Shown here: piece after piece, positions 25,770-33,208 of the stretch
Numbering within the stretch: the first letter of the stretch is position 1
How the letters are laid out: the number at the start of each line of letters is the position of its first letter
NCBI GenBank assembly: GCA_947367375.1
Contig: CANBDZ010000003.1
Coordinates: 1 to 48,826 of the forward strand
Direction: 5' to 3'
DNA: 48,826 nt
Origin: an uncultured Bacteroidales bacterium
GTDB taxonomy: Bacteria; Bacteroidota; Bacteroidia; Bacteroidales; UBA932
Notes under the pieces: generated by a model
Database searches by the model: none
Told to the model about the DNA's origin: nothing
What the model saw: the letters and a program-made list of their open reading frames with translations, nothing else
Program-made: the position numbers and the translations under genes

Positions 25770-26777
25770 ATGAAGAAGACTGTATTGATGGCCTGCATCG
25801 CGGCATTCATCGTAGCGGCCTGCACTCCAAAATCTGCCCAGGAAGGCTGGGTAAAGGTAGAAGGCAACAAGTTCATAGACCCTCAGGGCAATGAACTCGT
25901 GTTCAGAGGACTCTGCTTCTCTGACCCTGTAAAGCTTGTGAGCGAGGGTCAGTGGAACGAGCGCTATTTTGCTGAGGCTGCCGACTGGGGAGCTAATGTA
26001 GTACGATTTGCTGTACATCCTACCAACCTCAACAGTATGGGCTGGGATGAGACATTCGCAGCCATGGACCAGGGAATCGAGTGGGCAAAGCAGCACGGAA
26101 TGTATGTCATTATGGACTGGCATTCAATCGGTAACCTCAAGGACGCAAAGTTCACCAGCCCGATGTACAACACAGACCTCCAGGAGACCTTCAAGTTCTG
26201 GCGCACTGTTGCCCAGCGTTACAAGGATGAGCCTACAGTTGCTTTGTACGAAGTGTACAACGAGCCAACTGTCACTGGCGAGGACACAGGTGAATGTACT
26301 TGGGAAGAGTGGAAAGGCATTCAGGAACAGATCATTGACACAATCCGCGTGCACAATCCTAACGCAGTCTGCCTTTGTGCAGGATTCAACTGGGCATATG
26401 ACCTGACTCCGGTTGCTTACGCACCGATCGAGCGTCCGAATGTGGCATATGTATCACACCCTTACCCGATGAAGCGTTCACAGCCATGGGAAGAGCAGTG
26501 GGAGGCTGACTTCGGCTTCGTTGCTGACAGCTACCCTGTAGTCTGCACAGAGATCGGCTTCTGCCTCGAGCACGAGAAGGGCGCCCACATCCCGGTAATT
26601 TCAACAGAAGAGTACGGCCACCACATCACAGAATACTTTGAGAAGAAAGGCATCTCGTTCACCGTCTGGTGCTTCGACACAGCCTGGTCCCCTACCCTGA
26701 TCGAAGACTGGAACTTCACTCCATCAACCCAGGGCCGCTTCTTCAAAGAATACCTCCAGAAAAAGGCAGCCGAATAA
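25770..26777 (+). CDS. Glycoside hydrolase family 5 lipoprotein (cellulase-like)
   Basis: The 335-residue protein has a lipobox Cys18 (IVAAC). The (beta/alpha)8 domain of GH5 shows the strand-3 region ANVVRFAVHP, YVIMDWHSIG, the acid/base motif YNEP (Glu165) and the nucleophile motif CTEIGF (Glu261), with the conserved Trp of SFTVWCFD near the C-terminus. GH5 enzymes cleave beta-1,4 glucans, mannans and related polymers; the subfamily cannot be set by eye. It is lipid anchored and is the last gene of the operon, after the fimbrillin-like lipoprotein. The following 698 bases hold no gene. Confidence 0.92.
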   Translation: MKKTVLMACIAAFIVAACTPKSAQEGWVKVEGNKFIDPQGNELVFRGLCFSDPVKLVSEGQWNERYFAEAADWGANVVRFAVHPTNLNSMGWDETFAAMDQGIEWAKQHGMYVIMDWHSIGNLKDAKFTSPMYNTDLQETFKFWRTVAQRYKDEPTVALYEVYNEPTVTGEDTGECTWEEWKGIQEQIIDTIRVHNPNAVCLCAGFNWAYDLTPVAYAPIERPNVAYVSHPYPMKRSQPWEEQWEADFGFVADSYPVVCTEIGFCLEHEKGAHIPVISTEEYGHHITEYFEKKGISFTVWCFDTAWSPTLIEDWNFTPSTQGRFFKEYLQKKAAE

Positions 26778-26886
26778 TCTTAGTCTGTTGCATTGGTCTG
26801 TTGCACTGGTTTCCCACTGACAGGCACTGCCTGATTCAGTTGGATTATAGAAATTACTATTCTATTGACATAGAGCATTTAGCACA

Positions 26887-26916
26887 TTATTGGTGGGCAA
26901 AATTGCCCACCAATAA
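26887..26916. repeat. 14-bp perfect hairpin, possible terminator of the GH5 operon
   Basis: TTATTGGTGGGCAA faces its exact complement across AA. It lies 110 bases after the GH5 stop. No T tract follows, so it may be a processing or rho-dependent stop hairpin, or a protein site. Confidence 0.65.
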
Positions 26917-26992
26917 CATTATATACTCCTGCATATCAACCAGTTAACAATCCCCATTCTATCGAAATACCCCCAATCGCATTCCACCTATT

Positions 26993-27179
26993 TAGTTCTA
27001 GTGAAGAACAGAAGCAAAAAGTTCACTAGAACTAGGCAAAACACCTCAAATACAGTTGAAAACTGGAGTTCTAGTGAAGATTGAGCAGCAAAAGTTCACT
27101 AGAACTGCGATAAACAGGTCACGAATAGCCCAAAGTTCCAGTTCTAGTGAAGAACAGAAGCAAAATGTTCACTAGAACT
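26993..27179. repeat. Three AGTTCTAGTGAA hairpins at an exact 73-base period
   Basis: Each unit is AGTTCTAGTGAA, 16 bases, TTCACTAGAACT (26994-27033, 27067-27106, 27140-27179). Starts are exactly 73 bases apart. The two 33-base spacers differ in sequence. The 16-base loops are similar but not identical, with a GAAC...AAAG or GATT...AAAG pattern. The first stem extends to 13 bp. Confidence 0.85.
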
Positions 27180-27201
27180 AGGCAGAATGACGCAGAAGTA
27201 G

Positions 27202-27241
27202 TCGCGACGCAGGGAAATCGGGCAAAAAACCTGCATCGCGA
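27202..27241. repeat. GCGACGCAGG-family hairpin (12-16-12)
   Basis: TCGCGACGCAGG faces CCTGCATCGCGA with one mismatch across 16 bases, so it has the same 12-16-12 layout as the neighbouring AGTTCTAGTGAA hairpins. The core recurs near 1825, 27276 and 48753. Confidence 0.8.
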
Positions 27242-27275
27242 AGAGTATTACCGGCTTTTGGCATAATTCCGTGCA

Positions 27276-27311
27276 GCGACGCAGGTTTTCGGGGTCAAAA
27301 GCGTGCGTCGC
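27276..27311. repeat. GCGACGCA-N20-TGCGTCGC hairpin
   Basis: An 8-bp perfect stem with a 20-base loop containing TTTT/AAAA pairing. The same arrangement, stem plus 20-base loop, is found at 48753-48790. Confidence 0.8.
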
Positions 27312-27475
27312 GGTAAGTAAGAAAGCGGAGAACCGGAGACGGCAGGAGGTACGGAAGCGAAATAGACAGCAAGAGGAGCGGAGGAGGAGAAAAATCGAAA
27401 AATATCGAGAAGTGGATAGTACTTTTTGAGGTAAATTGCATCTTTATGGTGAACATTTCGTATTTTTACTGAGTT

Positions 27476-27925
27476 ATGAGACGGATCCTTATACTGATTG
27501 CCATTGCGCTTCCTATGCTTTCTTCGTGTTCCATCATGAAGTTCCATTCTGTGGAAGAGGAGTACAACAAGGTGTGGGTCGGCAAGAGTTATTCTGATAT
27601 AGTGATGCATTTCGGTGCTCCTGACCGTGTGGAGTTTGATGGCAGGGACGGAAGCATACTTGTTTATGAAGATTTCACGACTACGACTAACACTGATGTC
27701 GACACACATTTCGGCAATTTCGATACGGATTATGAGACCACTGTCAAAAGAGAAAAGCACTACACTCATTTCTTCATCGACATAAACTCGCAGTGCTATC
27801 TGGTGAAGAGCAACAGAGTCGAAATGGATGGAGATTCGAAAAAGAATCTGCTAAAAGCCGTAGCAGGCACCTGGAGCATAGGACTGCTGCTACCTTTAGC
27901 ATTGGGAATATCAATGTCAATATAA
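27476..27925 (+). CDS. Lipoprotein with BamE/SmpA-like motif
   Basis: The 149-residue protein has a lipobox Cys18 (MLSSC). The segment VWVGKSYSDIVMHFGAPDRVEFDGRD resembles the conserved core of SmpA/BamE-like lipoproteins, in which a VxxGxSxxDVxxxxGxPD pattern leads into beta strands. A Thr-rich middle (TTTTNTDVDTHF) and a hydrophobic C-terminal helix (GLLLPLALGISMSI) follow, the latter unusual for the family. It opens a plus-strand series of envelope genes. A role in outer-membrane protein assembly is only an analogy. Confidence 0.7.
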   Translation: MRRILILIAIALPMLSSCSIMKFHSVEEEYNKVWVGKSYSDIVMHFGAPDRVEFDGRDGSILVYEDFTTTTNTDVDTHFGNFDTDYETTVKREKHYTHFFIDINSQCYLVKSNRVEMDGDSKKNLLKAVAGTWSIGLLLPLALGISMSI

Positions 27926-27956
27926 ACCAACACATAGAAACAACATAACACCTTTT

Positions 27957-29099
27957 ATGAGACGAATACTAACCTTGATTGTTGCCGGAGTTCTCGGCAC
28001 TCTGACACTTTCAGCACAGACGGACCTTTCTTACAAGGAATGGGCTGACGGTCCGCTTACTTCGGAGGACTTTTCAAAGAGAAGAGGCACCGGGGATATG
28101 GTCGGACAGGTTTACACTGGAATTGACGTAAGGGCCAGCGACTGGGAGAAGGTCAACTGGAACACCCGCGTAAAGAGGGTCGAGTCAAAGACCGTTTTCG
28201 ATCCTATCCGTTCATGGATCAGGACTGACACGCTGACAGATCAGGGATTGAGATATGGTCAGTTGATCTTTGACGCCACCGAGGTGACAAGAAGGCAGAT
28301 GCAGAACCATCTGAGCGGTGACCAATATGCACCGGACTATATCAACATCATCCGAAGATATTCTGACATCACAGCTGCTCGTGTTGATGAGATCGAGAGA
28401 ATAACCGATGAAGGCAGAAATCTCAGTGAGATTGAAGCTGAAGAAAAGGTTGTTGCTCAGGAACTTGCGGAGATTTCCGAGAACGAATTCAGCATTCCTG
28501 ACTACACATTGAGAAAGTTCGCAATGGGAATGTATGGAGGAATTGCAACCCAGATCCATCCCGGCAAGTATTCATCATATTTCACTCCTGGCATTGGCTT
28601 TGACTGGGGATTTGACATTGCTGTCGGAAGGTCAGAGATTCAGTGGGACCTGCTGATGGGAGGCGGATCAAAACTTCTCCGCGACATCCCTGGAGATGAC
28701 ATCGGAACTTGGAAGGCTGGCAACAAGCTGTACGGTGGAGAGATAACCCTCCTGTACGCATACAGCATCTACGATGGAGATGTGTTCAAGATCAGCCCGT
28801 TCGCAGGATTCGGAGTAGGATTTATAGATTATAATAACCCTGACAGAAATGCAGAGATCCTCAAGGATGAGATCGCAGGCCCACGTTGGTTAGGAGGCCT
28901 CAGCGTTGAGCTCAAGTACCTCCGCTCGCTCTACCTTGTAGGCGACGCTGTGTGGTCATCGATCTACGGAGGTCTGAATGAACACAGCCTGAGACTGAAA
29001 GTGTATGTAGCTCACACAGCTTATTCAAACGGCATGAGCCCATACTCGCTCAATGTCTCACTGTGCTGCAACATCTTGTCAAAATGCATGAAGCCATAA
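27957..29099 (+). CDS. Secreted outer-membrane protein with helical N-domain and C-terminal barrel
   Basis: The 380-residue protein has a signal peptide to about residue 20 (TLSAQ). The first 180 residues are mostly helical and polar (for example ARVDEIERITDEGRNLSEIEAEEKVVAQELAE). From about 185 the sequence is Gly/aromatic rich and strand-like (FAMGMYGGIATQIHPGKYS; FAGFGVGFIDYNN), suggesting a C-terminal outer-membrane barrel. No named family is recognised. It lies 31 bases after the BamE-like lipoprotein and four bases before the next gene, so it is in an operon. The function is unknown. Confidence 0.7.
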   Translation: MRRILTLIVAGVLGTLTLSAQTDLSYKEWADGPLTSEDFSKRRGTGDMVGQVYTGIDVRASDWEKVNWNTRVKRVESKTVFDPIRSWIRTDTLTDQGLRYGQLIFDATEVTRRQMQNHLSGDQYAPDYINIIRRYSDITAARVDEIERITDEGRNLSEIEAEEKVVAQELAEISENEFSIPDYTLRKFAMGMYGGIATQIHPGKYSSYFTPGIGFDWGFDIAVGRSEIQWDLLMGGGSKLLRDIPGDDIGTWKAGNKLYGGEITLLYAYSIYDGDVFKISPFAGFGVGFIDYNNPDRNAEILKDEIAGPRWLGGLSVELKYLRSLYLVGDAVWSSIYGGLNEHSLRLKVYVAHTAYSNGMSPYSLNVSLCCNILSKCMKP

Positions 29100-29103
29100 G
29101 ACA

Positions 29104-29988
29104 ATGCGTCGATTTTTACTGATATCATTATGCATATTCCTGCATCATGCAGCCAACGGACAGTACATCCGATGGTTCAAGACTGCGGACCAGACTGTTA
29201 CGGTCTCCGGAGTCATATCGGATGAGGCTACGGGGGAGGTGCTGCCGGACGCATACATATATATAAAAGGCGATTGGGACAGTATGGTCAAGGCAGACTC
29301 CAGTGGTGCCTATGCCATAAAGGTTCCTGTTGCGGACATATCATTACAGGCAAGCTGTCATGCTCATATTACGAAAGAACTTGAGATATATCCAGTCAAT
29401 GACACAACAATCAATATTGCGTTGAAAGAATTTGAGGATGACGGCTATATATTCAAATGGCTTATCCCTGACAAATTTGACTTTGACGGCCGCTTATTCA
29501 ACACATTCGGTGTGAACAGCATAGGAAAAATGGCGCAGACCATAATAGGTTTTGAAGGAAGATATAACTTCGTTTTCACACCATATGATGTCGGACTGAA
29601 CTTCTATTATTCTCTTCCGTTCACAATGGAACCTTATGAGGCTTACGAAGACACTCCTGTAGGAGAAGTGATGAGCTACGGCTATTGGACAGTACAGGCA
29701 GTCGCAGACTACAACTACAGAAGATGGTATAAGATACACCCGTTCGCCGGCATCGGAGTGGGAGGAGGACAAAGCAGCAGACGCACATACATAGGAATGG
29801 GCTACGACATGGAAGATCCGGAACACTCTGTCCCTATGCCAGGGTATTATGTACAGAAGACACCGATAGCCATCTTGTCACTGAGATACGGCTTCGAGTA
29901 CGACGCTTTCCTGAGATTCTTCATCGAGAATCATTTCAACACGGACGGGAACAAAGGAATATATGTAGGAGTAACTTGGGTTTTATAA
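29104..29988 (+). CDS. CarboxypepD_reg-domain protein with C-terminal beta-barrel
   Basis: The 294-residue protein has a signal peptide to about residue 19. A carboxypeptidase regulatory-like domain covers about 32-110 (VSGVISDEATGEVLPDAYIYIKG ... KADSSGAYAIKVP). The C-terminal 170 residues are strand-like with Tyr/Phe alternation and end VGVTWVL, as in an outer-membrane barrel. The domain pair matches many Bacteroidetes outer-membrane proteins of unknown role. It starts four bases after the previous gene and ends 19 bases before the next, so cotranslation is probable. Confidence 0.75.
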   Translation: MRRFLLISLCIFLHHAANGQYIRWFKTADQTVTVSGVISDEATGEVLPDAYIYIKGDWDSMVKADSSGAYAIKVPVADISLQASCHAHITKELEIYPVNDTTINIALKEFEDDGYIFKWLIPDKFDFDGRLFNTFGVNSIGKMAQTIIGFEGRYNFVFTPYDVGLNFYYSLPFTMEPYEAYEDTPVGEVMSYGYWTVQAVADYNYRRWYKIHPFAGIGVGGGQSSRRTYIGMGYDMEDPEHSVPMPGYYVQKTPIAILSLRYGFEYDAFLRFFIENHFNTDGNKGIYVGVTWVL

Positions 29989-30007
29989 CAACTAAACACA
30001 CAGAGAT

Positions 30008-30598
30008 ATGAAACGTTTATTTATTATTCTGGCCATCACATTGGCTACAGCGACAGCGGCTTTGGCGCAGGAAAAGCCAGAGCAGGCTGATCAGACAACT
30101 GAGAACACAGCAGTTGAACTTCTACCTGGAATGAAGTACAAGAATCTCAAGCACATATATGACTACAAGGACTATCAGCCTTCTGTTTATGAGTCACACA
30201 GTCCCGGTGGAATGGGAGTGGCTTCGTTCTTCATCCCTGGTCTTGGCCAGATGATCAGCGGCGAGGTCGGAAGAGGACTTGCGTGGATGGGAGGACACTT
30301 GGGAGCATACGCAGTTACGGAACTAGGATTTGCAATGTTGGAATCAGGTGAATATTATGGATCAGAGAATCTTACTAGTTACGGAACACTTTTCTTCTTG
30401 ACAGGACTGGCTTCCATACTGGCTGTTGACATTTGCGCGATTGTAGATGCAGTCCGAGTGGCAAAAGTCAGGAATATGTACGAGTATGATCTGTACAAGA
30501 AGTTATATTCCCTCGATCTTCATCCGTCAGTGAACTACATCCTGACTCCTACAGGCACACAGCCGACAGCAGGCTTCACCCTCGCACTGAACTTCTAA
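30008..30598 (+). CDS. Membrane protein with TM2-like GLGQ motif, secreted N-terminus
   Basis: The 196-residue protein has a signal peptide to about residue 20 (AALAQ). A polar stretch follows, then SFFIPGLGQMISGEVGRGLAWMGGHLGAYAV, a GLGQ motif with hydrophobic segments as in TM2-like or DUF5683 proteins. A second hydrophobic segment runs TLFFLTGLASILAVDICAIVDAV. The C-terminus ends in a strand (FTLALNF). It is probably anchored in the envelope. The role is unknown. A short TGTCAT-family palindrome (30606-30632) lies just after the stop. Confidence 0.65.
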   Translation: MKRLFIILAITLATATAALAQEKPEQADQTTENTAVELLPGMKYKNLKHIYDYKDYQPSVYESHSPGGMGVASFFIPGLGQMISGEVGRGLAWMGGHLGAYAVTELGFAMLESGEYYGSENLTSYGTLFFLTGLASILAVDICAIVDAVRVAKVRNMYEYDLYKKLYSLDLHPSVNYILTPTGTQPTAGFTLALNF

Positions 30599-30605
30599 GA
30601 TTGCA

Positions 30606-30632
30606 CGTCATTCCCGGCTCGACCGGGAATCT
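30606..30632. repeat. TGTCAT-type palindromic element (variant)
   Basis: CGTCAT, then TCCCGG and CCGGGA arms, then ATCT. It lies between two lipoprotein/membrane genes and is one of the shortest members of the dispersed family in this window. Confidence 0.7.
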
Positions 30633-30694
30633 CGTTTATATGACTTACGGCATATTATTTGAAAATATTGCCCCGTCTATTTAATAAATTTCAA

Positions 30695-31084
30695 ATGAAA
30701 CGCATACTATCAATTATTCTGGCGACATTCGCCATCATTGCTTGTGACCCAGCAGAAGAGAACACCATTTCATTCAGCGAAGAGAACATCGAAAACACCC
30801 GTTGGAAGGGAGTCTGGAAAAGGACTGAAGGATCAATGGTAAAGGAGCAGGCGGACGTCACTCTGAAGTTCATCTCATCAGGCACAGGCTCATTCTCACA
30901 GAAAAGGTCAGCTACAACTTCAAAGCAGACCTATGACATGAAATATGAAATCTCCGGAAAAAACATTACCTTTGATTGTCCCGTAATTGACGGAACATGG
31001 GAGGTTACCGGCTACACAGAAACTGCGATGACTCTGACCTTGCTTCCAAACAGAAACGGACTGTTGATACTTGTAAAAGAATAA
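30695..31084 (+). CDS. Hypothetical lipoprotein (lipocalin-like size)
   Basis: The start is taken at the ATG at 30695 (MKRILSII), which gives a proper lipoprotein signal ending at Cys17 (IIAC). An upstream TTG at 30659 is rejected because it lacks a signal. The mature part of about 112 residues contains a beta pattern ENTRWKGVWKRTEGSM ... GTWEVTGYTETAMTLTLL, like the single-domain, calycin-type lipoproteins common in Bacteroidales. No ligand motif is visible. It lies 18 bases before the polysaccharide deacetylase gene and may share its transcript. Confidence 0.7.
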   Translation: MKRILSIILATFAIIACDPAEENTISFSEENIENTRWKGVWKRTEGSMVKEQADVTLKFISSGTGSFSQKRSATTSKQTYDMKYEISGKNITFDCPVIDGTWEVTGYTETAMTLTLLPNRNGLLILVKE

Positions 31085-31102
31085 CCAATTCACCCAATCG
31101 CT

Positions 31103-31795
31103 ATGAGAACACTATCGCTGATGATCGCAGCCCTGGCCATATTGGCAGGCTGCCAACCAAAGGAGGACAAAGTCATTGCCATTACCTTTGATGACGGTCC
31201 AAATGTGACTACAACCGTAAAGATGCTGGACATGCTCGAGAAGCATGGCGTCACCGCTTCATTCTTCGTGAACGGAATGCATATCAACGAAGAAAGCGCA
31301 AAGGTGATGAAACGCGCATATGATATGGGTTGTGACATCGAGAATCATTCATTCTCACATCCGGCGATGAGCGGTCTCAGCGAAGAGGAGATCATCAAGG
31401 AGATCGAAAGCACCTCTGCTCTCATAGAGAAATATACAGGCGAAGCGCCTCAGTTCTTCCGTCCGCCATATATCGACTGCAACCAGAAGATGATGGATGT
31501 CATTCCGCTCACATTCATCTGCGGACACGGCTGCGAGGACTGGCTGCCAGAGGTTTCGGCTCAGGAAAGGGCTCAGAGACAAATTGATGCAGCTGTTGAC
31601 GGAAGGATCATGCTTCTGCACGACATGCTGGGCAACGAGAGCACAGTAGAGGCTCTGGACATCATGATTCCGGAATTGAAGAAGCAGGGTTATCGTTTTG
31701 TGACTATTTCAGAGCTCTTCAAGCTCAAGAATGAGCCTCTTACACCGCATAGCGGCATTATGTATTCGGTTGTGCCGGAGTACCAGCAGCAGTAA
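31103..31795 (+). CDS. NodB-type polysaccharide deacetylase lipoprotein
   Basis: The 230-residue protein has a lipobox Cys17 (ILAGC). The NodB homology domain shows TFDDGP (28-33; catalytic and metal-binding Asp pair), the metal-ligand motif HSFSHP, the RPPY block (FFRPPYIDCNQ) and the final LLHDM motif. It would remove N- or O-acetyl groups from a surface glycan or peptidoglycan. It follows the small lipoprotein by 18 bases and is the last gene of the plus-strand series. A triple TGTCAT-type palindrome cluster begins four bases after its stop. Confidence 0.9.
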   Translation: MRTLSLMIAALAILAGCQPKEDKVIAITFDDGPNVTTTVKMLDMLEKHGVTASFFVNGMHINEESAKVMKRAYDMGCDIENHSFSHPAMSGLSEEEIIKEIESTSALIEKYTGEAPQFFRPPYIDCNQKMMDVIPLTFICGHGCEDWLPEVSAQERAQRQIDAAVDGRIMLLHDMLGNESTVEALDIMIPELKKQGYRFVTISELFKLKNEPLTPHSGIMYSVVPEYQQQ

Positions 31796-31798
31796 TAT

Positions 31799-31895
31799 AG
31801 ATCCCCGGTCAAGCCGGGGATGACAATGATGTCAGATTCCCGATCAAGCTGGGGATGACAATGATGTCAGATTCCCGGTCAAGCCGGGGATGACG
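31799..31895. repeat. Three TGTCAT-family palindromes in 35-base tandem
   Basis: Units start at 31799, 31834 and 31869. Each is 27 bases (minus strand TGTCATCCCCGGC..., ending in GGAATCT or GGGATCT) followed by the same 8-base spacer ATGATGTC after the first two. The central arms CCCGG/CCGGG form a hairpin. The orientation is uniform. Confidence 0.85.
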
Positions 31896-31902
31896 AAAAT
31901 AC

Positions 31903-31940
31903 AAGTTTCCCCGGTCACATTGGCCGGGGAAAACTTTTTT
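31903..31940. terminator. Bidirectional terminator between convergent genes
   Basis: AAGTTTCCCCGG pairs with CCGGGGAAAACTT (one bulged A) and is followed by six T on the plus strand. It separates the deacetylase gene (+) from the outer-membrane protein gene (-). The minus side is only moderately T-rich. Confidence 0.75.
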
Positions 31941-31946
31941 ATATTT

Positions 31947-33122
31947 CTAAAGTTTGAAATTCACTGTCACCATCTGCTGGCAGCCACTGTAGGTGAATGA
32001 GTTGAAGTGGAAGCGAGCTTCTATTCTGATGGAAAGGTTGCGGCCATTGTATGGTTCATAATATACGTCGAAGCGGTCGTATATTCCTGCACCTGTGCGG
32101 CCTTCGTCGAAGACGCGGTAGAATGGATCTCCCATATACAACCTTGTTCCATATTTGTCGCCTGCGGCGTCTGTGCTGTTGTAGTACGGCATCATGTCTG
32201 TTCCGTAGAAGAGCTTGTTGCGGAGGCCGACGTTCCATTTGCTGAGGTCCATGTCAAGTTCTCCACCGCATGGGAAGACGTAATGTCCTACGAAGACGCG
32301 GTCGTGCTGCATTCCCTGAAGGTAGCCCAGACGGAGGGTGAAGCGGTCAAATGAAAGGGCGTCGCTCAGGTCGAGGCGGGCATATGGGTTCATCAATATA
32401 TTATCGACCACTCCCCTTGCCTTCCTGGAGCCGGCAAAATGGTACATGTACGCGGCATAACCGAGGTGGAAGGACTTTGTAATGGCTCTTTCTCCGGCTG
32501 AGAAGATCATGAACTTCTCCTTGCGGGCGATTCCCTGCTTGCCAAGCCAGTCGCAGCCGACTTCGAAGTAGGATTGAGGACGTGTGACTTTGAAGAGGAT
32601 TCCCTCAAGATTTTTGTCATAGAATTTCAAGGAGTCTGAGAAGAAGGCTTCTGAATAGGCTCCCTCTGTTGCACTGCGTGGGAATATGCCGGCATAGAGG
32701 CCGAGGGTTGTCTCCCCTGCGCGTTTTTCAAGGTTGTAGTACATTGTGACTTCGCGGAGCAAATCAAGGTTCCGCTGTCTAGAAAGGGTCTCCTGCGAAC
32801 CTGCACCTGCAAGTTCTTCAGAAACAGGAGATGCGCCGAAGTCCTTCATCACATCGATTCCGAGCATCAGCTTGTGTGACATTCCCTTGTCAGGCTGACT
32901 GAGTGACACGCCGACTGAAGGGGTGAGACGTGCGCCGAAGATTGTCATCGAGCGGGTGAAGGCACTTCTGAAGAACTCCCTGTTGTCAAATCTTGTCTCG
33001 TAGTCAAGGTCATATGTGAAATTGACCTTTGTGGTGTCAGAGGCATATGACGGAACAGCCGCTGATATGGCCACAATGATGGCCAGAAGGGAATATATAA
33101 TTGCAGTGCGAATAGAGTTCAT
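31947..33122 (-). CDS. Outer-membrane barrel protein, unknown function
   Basis: The start is set at the ATG at 33122 (MNSIRTA), which begins a signal peptide of about 27 residues ending in SYA. The longer frame to 33203 adds a charged stretch with no signal. The 391-residue protein is rich in Gly, Tyr and strand-like segments throughout (FTYDLDYETRFDNREFF; LSIRIEARFHFNSFTYSG) and ends VTVNFKL, as expected for an outer-membrane barrel of about 14-16 strands. A 5' region with TATCTTTG (minus strand, 33150-33157) is shared with the divergent GSCFA gene. No named family is recognised. Confidence 0.75.
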   Translation of the reverse strand: MNSIRTAIIYSLLAIIVAISAAVPSYASDTTKVNFTYDLDYETRFDNREFFRSAFTRSMTIFGARLTPSVGVSLSQPDKGMSHKLMLGIDVMKDFGASPVSEELAGAGSQETLSRQRNLDLLREVTMYYNLEKRAGETTLGLYAGIFPRSATEGAYSEAFFSDSLKFYDKNLEGILFKVTRPQSYFEVGCDWLGKQGIARKEKFMIFSAGERAITKSFHLGYAAYMYHFAGSRKARGVVDNILMNPYARLDLSDALSFDRFTLRLGYLQGMQHDRVFVGHYVFPCGGELDMDLSKWNVGLRNKLFYGTDMMPYYNSTDAAGDKYGTRLYMGDPFYRVFDEGRTGAGIYDRFDVYYEPYNGRNLSIRIEARFHFNSFTYSGCQQMVTVNFKL

Positions 33123-33149
33123 AGGTTGTTTATAAGGATATATGTCCGT

Positions 33150-33186
33150 CAAAGATAAGTCTTTTAGAGGATTTTTGATACCTTTG
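33150..33186. promoter_or_regulatory. Divergent -7 boxes for the outer-membrane protein and GSCFA genes
   Basis: TATCTTTG on the minus strand (33150-33157) and TACCTTTG on the plus strand (33179-33186) both match TAnnTTTG and point to the two divergent genes. -33 boxes at standard distances are not clear. Confidence 0.5.
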
Positions 33187-33208
33187 CACGACAGAAATTC
33201 CATTAGAT

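Larger units (their letters stand above)
26778..27475. other. 698-base gene-free region carrying hairpin repeats
   Basis: No gene is supported here. From left to right it holds a tandem pair GTCTGTTGCAYTGGT (26785-26815), a 14-bp palindrome at 26887-26916, three AGTTCTAGTGAA hairpins with a 73-base period (26993-27179), two GCGACGCAGG hairpins (27202-27311), and a purine-rich stretch (about 27313-27415) that leads to the lipoprotein gene at 27476. A 173-codon minus-strand frame crosses part of it and is judged a shadow. Confidence 0.75.

Noticed and set aside
26669..26947. 92-codon plus-strand frame after the GH5 gene
   Set aside because: It starts inside the GH5 gene in another frame and crosses the 14-bp palindrome; no support.
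26993..27179. CRISPR array reading of the 73-base periodic hairpins
   Set aside because: Only three units, the 16-base loop inside the repeat differs between copies, and no cas gene is in the window. Kept as an unexplained hairpin array.
26993..27179. Integron attC sites
   Set aside because: The arms lack the GTTRRRY/RYYYAAC core and no integrase or cassette genes are near.
27248..27769. 173-codon minus-strand frame
   Set aside because: It covers the GCGACGCAGG hairpins and lies antisense to the BamE-like lipoprotein; no signal, family or codon pattern supports it.
30659..30694. TTG start for the small lipoprotein
   Set aside because: It would place 12 residues before a clear lipoprotein signal that begins at 30695.
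33123..33203. N-terminal extension of the outer-membrane protein
   Set aside because: The added residues are charged and hide the signal peptide that begins at 33122; they also cross the divergent promoter boxes.
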